28,196 bases of DNA from Clostridia bacterium (GTDB lineage: Bacteria; Bacillota_A; Clostridia; Oscillospirales; Acutalibacteraceae), in contig JAFYUD010000086.1 in the NCBI GenBank assembly GCA_017549665.1, positions 1-28,196 on the forward strand, in the 5' to 3' direction. How positions within the stretch are numbered: the first letter of the stretch is position 1; every line of letters begins with the position of its first letter. A program made the position numbers and the translations under genes. This document shows positions 21,901-28,196 of the stretch, one piece after another. The notes under the pieces are model-generated. The model did no database searches and was not told the origin of the DNA. It saw only the letters and a list, made by a program, of their open reading frames with translations.

Positions 21901-22626
21901 ATGAATGACAGTAATGAAAAAGATATGCAGATTAACGACACGGTCAGAAAGGTTGCTTTCGGTCTGAGTGCTGTGGTGCTTGTGGCTGCGGTGACGGTTC
22001 TTTCGCTCAGGTCAGGTAATGATGCAGGCAAAAAAGAGGAATTCACAACCGCACCCGTTACAGAAAATATGGAGGTTGAAAACAAAATCAGTAATGAGCC
22101 TGACACACGGGTCAGTGAAACCATTATTGTGCCTGCTACCGAAGTAACAACTCAGCGAATTGCTGATGATACTCAGGCAACAACTGCAGAGAAAACCACT
22201 GCCTCTGCACCCGCATCGTACGTGTTGCCTTTTGGTACTGATGTGGGACTTGACTACAGCAACGGAATGCCTGTGTATAACGATATTATGAATGACTGGC
22301 GGTCACATGACGGTGTTGATTTCAATGGTGAGTGCGGTGACGGTGTGAAGGCAATTGCCGACGGGATTGTGAGAGAGGTTGCCACTGACGCTCTGTATGC
22401 GTCCGTTATAAAAGTTGACCACGGCGGCGGAGTCGTTGCTTCTTATTGCGGTGTTGTGCCTGAAGAGGATATAATGCCCGGAGTCATTGTTTCACGCAGT
22501 CAGAAAATCGGAGAAATCTGTGAAATTCCTTGCGAAAGCAATGCAGTTTTTGCTCACCTTCATCTTGAAATCCGTGTTGACGGAGAGCTTGCAGACCCTC
22601 TTGAAGTAATGGGGTATTATGAATAA
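21901..22626 (+). CDS. SpoIIQ-like M23 metallopeptidase-domain membrane protein
   Basis: 241 residues from ATG 21901 with AAGGGAAG upstream; the longer frame from 21838 lacks a site and would include the promoter. There is a short cytoplasmic start and one membrane helix (18-36). A Thr/Glu-rich linker runs to about 105, and a LytM/M23 domain covers about 130-240. The zinc-site residues appear intact: His136 and Asp140 in HDGVD, and His219 and His221 in HLH. SpoIIQ, made in the forespore under sigma-F, spans the intermembrane space to bind SpoIIIAH during engulfment. The B. subtilis protein lacks a full active site, while clostridial forms keep it. The SpoIIQ call rests on size, layout and the sigma-F-like promoter. 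A general M23 endopeptidase is the alternative. Confidence 0.75.
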   Translation: MNDSNEKDMQINDTVRKVAFGLSAVVLVAAVTVLSLRSGNDAGKKEEFTTAPVTENMEVENKISNEPDTRVSETIIVPATEVTTQRIADDTQATTAEKTTASAPASYVLPFGTDVGLDYSNGMPVYNDIMNDWRSHDGVDFNGECGDGVKAIADGIVREVATDALYASVIKVDHGGGVVASYCGVVPEEDIMPGVIVSRSQKIGEICEIPCESNAVFAHLHLEIRVDGELADPLEVMGYYE

Positions 22627-22635
22627 GTGCAGAAT

Positions 22636-22661
22636 CGGGGATGTTTTGTCCCCGTTTTTTT
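22636..22661 (+). terminator. Intrinsic terminator after the SpoIIQ-like gene
   Basis: CGGGGA/TCCCCG stem with a TGTTTTG loop, followed by seven T, 9 bases after the stop. Confidence 0.92.
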
Positions 22662-22690
22662 ATTCTTCTTGTGCCGGCATAATTTATTAT

Positions 22691-22719
22691 TTGACATTGA
22701 GTCTTAAATATATTATAAT
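22691..22719 (+). promoter_or_regulatory. Consensus sigma-A promoter of the dockerin/Ig-like gene
   Basis: TTGACA at 22691-22696, exactly 17 bases, and TATAAT at 22714-22719. Both hexamers are perfect consensus, the strongest promoter in the window. It probably also drives nth. Confidence 0.9.
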
Positions 22720-22754
22720 AAATTAGATTATCATAATGATTAAGGTGGGGTATT

Positions 22755-24245
22755 ATGAAAAAACGCATAGTGTCAGTTTTATTCGGTGCATTGGCTCTTG
22801 TTGTGCTGTTTTCATTATTTACTGCCTCTGCCGAAGAAAATTATGATACAGGCTCGTATCTTGTCACTGCTGACGGCGGTGTAAAGCTATATCAGGATGC
22901 AGAAGAAACACTTGATTATAAGATAACTGCACTCAAGGGTGTATATCTCAATATTATTGAAGTCAAGGGTGAATTCGGTTATACCGTGTATGATTCTGTT
23001 TACGGTTGGGTTGACCTGACGGAGGGTGTGACATTTTCTTCGTCAATGCCTGCTGTTACAGATAAGGGAAAAATCGAGGGAAGTAAAGGAATAAGAATCA
23101 CATCACTTCCCGACAAGCTTATATATGTTGAAGGTGAAGATGCAGCTGATATTGACGGCCTTGAGGTGGCAATTGTCTTTGATGACGGACTCGGCTCACT
23201 TCTTAAGGTAAGCGGTTATACTGTTTCATTTCCCGACCTTGATACTTACGGAGAAAAGAAAGTCACTGTTTATTACGGCGGATACAGTGCAACTTATGAT
23301 ATCGTTGTTATGAAAGTGCCTGTTACGGGAATTGTTCTGACACTTCCTGACAAGACATCATATATTGAGGGTGAAGCAATTTCTCTTGACGGTCTTGTGG
23401 TTACTGCTTATTTCAGTGATGGCAGAGATAACGGAAAAGGTATAAAACTCAGTGAAAGTGAATACACTGTCAGCGGAATAACTCAGGGTGATTCTTCTCT
23501 TGCACCGGGCACATATAAGGTTACAGTAACTTATATGTATCCTGAAATTACCTCAAGCTTTTATATCTATGTTTCGGGCAAATCTGTTGTAAGTCTCAGG
23601 TTACTGAAGCTTCCCGCAGGTCTTACTATTTATCAGGGACAGAGCTTCGACAATGCAGATTTTGAGCTTCACGCAACTTATGACAACGGAAAAAGCGAAA
23701 TCATAACAGATTTCAATATAGAGTATGATAATATGCAGCTTGGTGAATATACCGCACGCATATATTATATGGATAAATATGTAGCGTTTGACTATACTGT
23801 GCTTGAGCTTAAAGAAACAGGTATTGAAATCGGTGACACTTCTCAGGTGGGAAGCTATGCAGGCTCAGACCTGGATTTCAGCAAGCTCAAGGTGTATGTT
23901 GTATATAACAGTGGTGAGAAAAAGCTTCTTTCGGCAGGTTACACACTCAGCCATGAAATTGACAGCACTCTTATCGGAAAGTATCCCGTTACGGTTTCTT
24001 ACGGTGATTTCAGTGCTGAATTCGAGTATACTGTTGCAGACAGACCTCAGCGTATTATCGGCGATGTAACAGGTGACGGCAAGGTGCTGGCAGCTGATGC
24101 AAGACTTGCTCTCAGAGCAGCTGCAAAGCTGGAGATTCTTGATGAGCCTTCATTCTATGCTGCCGATGTAGATTTTGATGATAAGGTGACAGCCGCCGAT
24201 GCCCGTAAAATTCTCAGGGTAGCGGCAGGGCTTGATGAATTCTGA
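22755..24245 (+). CDS. Secreted SH3-like / four Ig-like domain protein with C-terminal dockerin
   Basis: 496 residues. AAGGTGGGG precedes the ATG. The signal peptide covers about 1-26. Residues 28-95 look like a bacterial SH3 domain (YGWVDL end). Four Ig-like domains of the Big_3 type follow at about 112-187, 190-273, 277-350 and 352-428, each opening with a strand such as LPDKLIYVEGE and a D-G-L-V segment. Residues 434-496 are a type I dockerin. The first calcium loop is DVTGDGKVL; the second, DVDFDDKVT, has Asp where the usual Gly stands. Both are followed by AADAR. No catalytic domain is present, so an adhesive or structural role on a cohesin scaffold or cell wall is likely. nth begins inside its last codons. 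Confidence 0.82.
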   Translation: MKKRIVSVLFGALALVVLFSLFTASAEENYDTGSYLVTADGGVKLYQDAEETLDYKITALKGVYLNIIEVKGEFGYTVYDSVYGWVDLTEGVTFSSSMPAVTDKGKIEGSKGIRITSLPDKLIYVEGEDAADIDGLEVAIVFDDGLGSLLKVSGYTVSFPDLDTYGEKKVTVYYGGYSATYDIVVMKVPVTGIVLTLPDKTSYIEGEAISLDGLVVTAYFSDGRDNGKGIKLSESEYTVSGITQGDSSLAPGTYKVTVTYMYPEITSSFYIYVSGKSVVSLRLLKLPAGLTIYQGQSFDNADFELHATYDNGKSEIITDFNIEYDNMQLGEYTARIYYMDKYVAFDYTVLELKETGIEIGDTSQVGSYAGSDLDFSKLKVYVVYNSGEKKLLSAGYTLSHEIDSTLIGKYPVTVSYGDFSAEFEYTVADRPQRIIGDVTGDGKVLAADARLALRAAAKLEILDEPSFYAADVDFDDKVTAADARKILRVAAGLDEF

Positions 24246-24873
24246 TATGACACAGAAACAGATTGCGCTTAATGCGGTTGAAGCACTGAAAAAAGAATAT
24301 CCCGATGCGATATGCTCACTTGTTGCAGATACGCCATTTCAGCTGCTTGTGGCAACAAGACTTTCCGCACAATGTACCGATGCAAGGGTAAATCTTGTCA
24401 CTCCTGCACTTTTTGAAAAGTACGGTACAGCTGAGGCTTGTGCTCAGGCAGATGCTGATGATATTGCAGATATTATTCACAGCTGCGGATTTTTCAGGCA
24501 GAAGTCAAAGGATATCGTAGGTATGGCGCAGATGATAATTTCCGAATTTGACGGAAAAGTACCTGATAATATCGACGATCTGACACGTCTTCCCGGTGTG
24601 GGCAGAAAAACTGCAAATCTTATCTGCGGTGATGTTTACGGCAAGCCTGCAGTTGTTGCAGATACGCATCTTATAAGAATTTCAAACAGACTCGGTCTAG
24701 TTGATTCCAGAGATCCGCTTAAGGTTGAAATGAAGCTCAGAAAGCTTCTTCCTGATGATGAAAGCAATGATTTCTGTCACAGAGCAGTGCTTCACGGAAG
24801 AGCCGTCTGTGACTCAAGAAAGCCAAAATGTGAAAAATGCTGCATGAATGAATTCTGCAGAAAAAAGATATAA
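24235..24873 (+). CDS. nth: Endonuclease III
   Basis: 212 residues from ATG 24235, which overlaps the dockerin gene's stop by 11 bases; ATG 24247 is the alternative. This HhH-GPD DNA glycosylase/AP lyase removes oxidised pyrimidines. The helix-hairpin-helix LPGVGRKTA carries catalytic Lys125, and Asp143 lies in ADTH; their spacing of 18 equals the K120-D138 spacing of the E. coli enzyme. The C-terminal iron-sulfur motif Cys-x6-Cys-x2-Cys-x5-Cys is complete. Length is normal. Overlap with the secreted dockerin gene implies shared transcription from the 22691 promoter. secA follows after 44 bases without an obvious terminator. Confidence 0.95.
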   Translation: MNSDMTQKQIALNAVEALKKEYPDAICSLVADTPFQLLVATRLSAQCTDARVNLVTPALFEKYGTAEACAQADADDIADIIHSCGFFRQKSKDIVGMAQMIISEFDGKVPDNIDDLTRLPGVGRKTANLICGDVYGKPAVVADTHLIRISNRLGLVDSRDPLKVEMKLRKLLPDDESNDFCHRAVLHGRAVCDSRKPKCEKCCMNEFCRKKI

Positions 24874-24917
24874 ATTTACTTTTTGATATACAGATAAAAT
24901 GAAAGGATGTAATCAAT

Positions 24918-27647
24918 ATGTCGTTTCTGACTAAGATTTTCGGTGACTATTCCGAAAAAGAACTTAAAAGAATCAAGCCTTTACAGGCAAAGGTTCTTTC
25001 CTATGATGAGGAGTATTCAAAGCTTACTGATGAACAGCTTCAGGCAAAAACAGGTGAATTCAAGGATCGTCTTGCAAACGGTGAGACACTTGATGATATT
25101 CTTCCCGAAGCATTTGCAGCCTGCCGTGAGGCTTCATGGCGAGTTCTTGGTATGAAGCATTTCCCCGTGCAGATTCTCGGCGGTATTGTTCTTCATCAGG
25201 GAAGAATTTCCGAAATGCGTACAGGTGAAGGTAAAACACTTGTTGCGACTCTTCCTGCATACCTTAATGCACTTTCAGGCAAGGGTGTTCATATCGTTAC
25301 AGTCAATGACTACCTTGCAAGACGTGACTCTGAGTGGATGGGTAAGGTTTACCGCTTCATGGGGCTTACAGTCGGTCTTGTTGTTCAGGGTCTTGATCAC
25401 GATATGAAAAAGGCTGCATACGACGCTGATATCACATACGGTACAAACAACGAGATGGGCTTTGACTATCTTCGTGATAACATGGTGCCTTATAAAGAAA
25501 TGCGTGTTCAGAGAGGTCATAACTTTGCAGTTGTGGATGAGGTTGACTCAATCCTTATCGACGAAGCAAGAACTCCTCTTATTATTTCAGGCAGAGGCGA
25601 CAAATCATCTGACCTTTATAAGCGTGCAAATGATTTTGTAAAGACACTCAGCGAAAAGAGAATCAAAGAGCTTGACTCCAAACAGCAGATAGATGAGGTT
25701 GCACAGGAGGATAACAGCGATTACGTTGTTGATGAAAAGGCAAAAACTGCTACATTCACAAAGAACGGTATCGCAAAGGCTGAAAGCTGGTTCAACCTTG
25801 AAAACCTTATGGATGCAGAGAATCTTACTCTTCAGCATCACCTTAATCAGGCTCTTAAGGCAAGAGGCGTTATGAAGCGTGACGTTGACTACGTTGTAAA
25901 AGACGGTCAGGTACTTATTGTTGACGAATTCACAGGCCGTATCATGATCGGCAGACGTTACAATGAAGGTCTTCATCAGGCTATCGAAGCAAAGGAAGGT
26001 GTTAATGTCCGTTCAGAGTCAAAGACTCTCGCAACTATCACATTCCAGAATTATTTCCGTCTTTACACAAAGCTTTCAGGTATGACAGGTACTGCAATGA
26101 CTGAAAGTGATGAATTCCAGGATATCTACGGACTTGACGTTATTGCTATCCCCACAAACAAGCCCATGATAAGAAACGATATGACCGATGCATTCTATAA
26201 GACAGAAAATGCGAAATTCGGCGCAATCGTGGATCTTATCAAAGAGCTTCATGAAAAAGGTCAGCCCGTGCTTGTCGGTACAGTAAATATTGAGAAGTCT
26301 GAACAGCTCAGTAAGGTTCTTCACAGAAACGGCATCAAGCACAATGTGCTCAATGCAAAGTACCATGACAAGGAAGCTGAAATTATTGCTCAGGCAGGTA
26401 AGCTTGGCGCAGTTACAATCGCTACCAACATGGCAGGCCGAGGCACTGATATTCTTCTCGGCGGTAACGCTGAATATCTTGCAAAGTCTGAAATGCGCAA
26501 AATGGAAAATATGACCGAAGAGCTTATTGCTGAGGCAACAGGCTTTGCGGAAACTGATAACGAAGAAATCCTTGAAGCAAGAAAGATTTATAGTGAGCTT
26601 GAGGCTAAGCATAAGGCTGAAATTTCAGGTGAAGCAGAAAAGGTAAGAGAAGCAGGCGGTCTGTTTATTATCGGTACATCAAGACACGAGTCAAGACGAA
26701 TTGATAATCAGCTCAGAGGCCGAGCAGGACGTCAGGGTGACCCCGGTACGAGCCGTTTCTTCCTTTCTGCAGAGGATGAGCTTATCAGACTCTTCGCAGG
26801 TGACAGATTCTTCAATATCCTTGATGCCATGAAAGGCACAGACGACATGGTCGTTGACGTGAAGATGTTCTCAAAGTCAATTGAGAATGCACAGAAGAAG
26901 GTTGAAGGCAACAACTTCGCAGCACGTAAGAATGTTCTTAAGTACGACGATGTTATGAATAAGCAGCGTGAGATTATTTATAAGCAGAGAAATCAGGTGC
27001 TTGACGGTGTTGATCTTGATTCGACAATCCGTAAGATGATAATTGACAGCCTTACAGAGGCAGTTGCTTTCTACTGTCCCGGCTCAAACAAGGCTTCCGA
27101 CTGGAATCTTACAGGTCTTAAGAGTAAGTATGCATGGCTTCTCGGTGACAATGAGCTTGTAAGTGAAAATGATCAGAATGCTATCATGGATCAGATGCTT
27201 GATCTTGCTGAAGCAAAGCTTGAATTCCAGAGAGAGAAGTATGGCGCTGACATGGTAAAGCAGCTTGAACATAAGGCTCTTATCGAAAATGTTGACATCC
27301 GTTGGATGGATCACATCGATGCAATGGAGCAGCTCAAGAGAAGCGTCGGTCTCAAGGCTTACGGTCAGAAGGACCCCGTCGTTGCATTCAGAGAGGAAAG
27401 CTCTGATATGTTTGACGAGATGATTATGAACATCCGTGAGGGTACAGTTCAGTTTGTTCTTTGTGCAGTGCTCAGATCCGAAGAGGATGTAAAGCGTGAG
27501 CAGAAGATGAAGCCCACCGAAACAAACGGCGGTGACGGCAGTGAGAAAAACCGTCCCATGAAAAAGGGTGAAAAGGTCGGAAGAAACGATCCCTGCCCCT
27601 GCGGAAGCGGTCTTAAGTACAAAAAATGCTGCGGTAAAAACGCATAA
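24918..27647 (+). CDS. secA: Preprotein translocase ATPase SecA
   Basis: 909 residues. AAAGGATG lies before the ATG. SecA drives proteins through the SecYEG channel using ATP. Walker A is MRTGEGKT at 100-107 and the DEAD-like box is DEVD at 207-210. The preprotein cross-linking region, the helicase motifs ([20 protein letters not shown]) and the helical scaffold/wing domains follow in order. The C-terminus has the zinc-binding SEC-C motif [13 protein letters not shown], which serves SecB or ribosome contact in other bacteria, although Firmicutes usually lack SecB. The length is slightly above B. subtilis SecA. No clear promoter was found in the 44 bases upstream, so it may depend on transcription through nth or on an internal promoter. 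Confidence 0.98.
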   Translation: MSFLTKIFGDYSEKELKRIKPLQAKVLSYDEEYSKLTDEQLQAKTGEFKDRLANGETLDDILPEAFAACREASWRVLGMKHFPVQILGGIVLHQGRISEMRTGEGKTLVATLPAYLNALSGKGVHIVTVNDYLARRDSEWMGKVYRFMGLTVGLVVQGLDHDMKKAAYDADITYGTNNEMGFDYLRDNMVPYKEMRVQRGHNFAVVDEVDSILIDEARTPLIISGRGDKSSDLYKRANDFVKTLSEKRIKELDSKQQIDEVAQEDNSDYVVDEKAKTATFTKNGIAKAESWFNLENLMDAENLTLQHHLNQALKARGVMKRDVDYVVKDGQVLIVDEFTGRIMIGRRYNEGLHQAIEAKEGVNVRSESKTLATITFQNYFRLYTKLSGMTGTAMTESDEFQDIYGLDVIAIPTNKPMIRNDMTDAFYKTENAKFGAIVDLIKELHEKGQPVLVGTVNIEKSEQLSKVLHRNGIKHNVLNAKYHDKEAEIIAQAGKLGAVTIATNMAGRGTDILLGGNAEYLAKSEMRKMENMTEELIAEATGFAETDNEEILEARKIYSELEAKHKAEISGEAEKVREAGGLFIIGTSRHESRRIDNQLRGRAGRQGDPGTSRFFLSAEDELIRLFAGDRFFNILDAMKGTDDMVVDVKMFSKSIENAQKKVEGNNFAARKNVLKYDDVMNKQREIIYKQRNQVLDGVDLDSTIRKMIIDSLTEAVAFYCPGSNKASDWNLTGLKSKYAWLLGDNELVSENDQNAIMDQMLDLAEAKLEFQREKYGADMVKQLEHKALIENVDIRWMDHIDAMEQLKRSVGLKAYGQKDPVVAFREESSDMFDEMIMNIREGTVQFVLCAVLRSEEDVKREQKMKPTETNGGDGSEKNRPMKKGEKVGRNDPCPCGSGLKYKKCCGKNA

Positions 27648-27653
27648 ATAACC

Positions 27654-27681
27654 AACAGACGGCGCTCTGCCGTCTGTTTTC
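27654..27681 (+). terminator. Intrinsic terminator after secA
   Basis: ACAGACGGC/GCCGTCTGT, a perfect 9-bp stem with loop GCTCT, extended by an A-T pair and followed by TTTTC, 8 bases after the stop. Confidence 0.92.
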
Positions 27682-27794
27682 TGCATAAATAAACATCTGT
27701 CGATTTACTGATTGGACAAATAAACTTAAAATTTCACCATAATTTTGTAATTTATGTAGTATTTTGCTGAAATCTAATTTTTTGTTCAATTTTC

Positions 27795-27823
27795 TTGATT
27801 TTTTCTTCATTTAGTTATAAAAT
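27795..27823 (+). promoter_or_regulatory. Likely sigma-A promoter of gdhA
   Basis: TTGATT at 27795-27800, a 17-base spacer, and TAAAAT at 27818-27823. The leader would be about 77 bases and contains overlapping small hairpins (27853-27885). Confidence 0.65.
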
Positions 27824-27834
27824 ATTTTACATAA

Positions 27835-28196
<362 letters not shown>

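Noticed and set aside
24876..24900. A sigma-A-like promoter just before secA (TTTACT and TAAAAT)
   Set aside because: The spacing is only 14 bases and the -10 would sit almost on the ribosome binding site, leaving no room for a leader.

Overview
The window reads as a chromosomal segment of a Gram-positive, endospore-lineage gut-type clostridium, probably Ruminococcaceae/Oscillospiraceae. The evidence is a moderate-to-low GC content, strong AAGGAGG-type ribosome binding sites, AT-rich sigma-A promoters mostly with exact 17-base spacing, dockerin-bearing secreted proteins, a SpoIIQ-like forespore protein, and a clostridial combination of GluRS and GlnRS. The genus is inference.

Layout. 1-163 is the end of rplQ, the last gene of the alpha ribosomal-protein operon. 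245-8302 is a secretion-oriented block: a secreted lipase-like protein (311-2149), two membrane-anchored parvulin-type foldases (2343-3956, 4045-5871), a 47-residue Cys-rich membrane peptide on the minus strand (6097-6240), and a second lipase-like protein that carries a dockerin and lacks the nucleophilic Ser (6376-8241). 8394-12700 (minus) is gltX, then glnS, then a small membrane protein. A 274-bp element with terminal inverted repeats fills the gap between the two tRNA synthetase genes. 12880-17901 (plus) is a four-gene operon: an ATP-grasp ligase of the D-aspartate ligase type, an Asp/Glu racemase, a glutamine-dependent asparagine synthetase and a metallophosphoesterase starting at TTG. 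By gene content the first three form a plausible D-Asp/D-Asn peptidoglycan cross-bridge pathway. 17939-20643 (minus) holds two tandem M42 aminopeptidases and a GNAT acetyltransferase, preceded by a 56-residue small protein (20710-20880). 21191-24245 (plus) holds a repeat-rich surface protein with a Thr stalk and an LPxTG-like end, a SpoIIQ-like M23 protein behind a sigma-F-like promoter, and a dockerin protein with an SH3-like and Ig-like domains. nth overlaps the end of that last gene, then come secA and, at the edge, gdhA.

Themes. Much of the window concerns the cell envelope: secretion (SecA), folding outside the membrane (foldases), surface display (dockerins, LPxTG-like anchor) and wall chemistry (D-Asp cassette, M23). 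Two paralog pairs each combine a member with intact catalytic residues and one that has lost them (lipase-like pair, parvulin pair). No cohesin, sortase, CRISPR array, tRNA or rRNA gene was seen. The functional assignments of the D-Asp cassette and of the sporulation promoters rest on motif and context reading and were not tested by database search.
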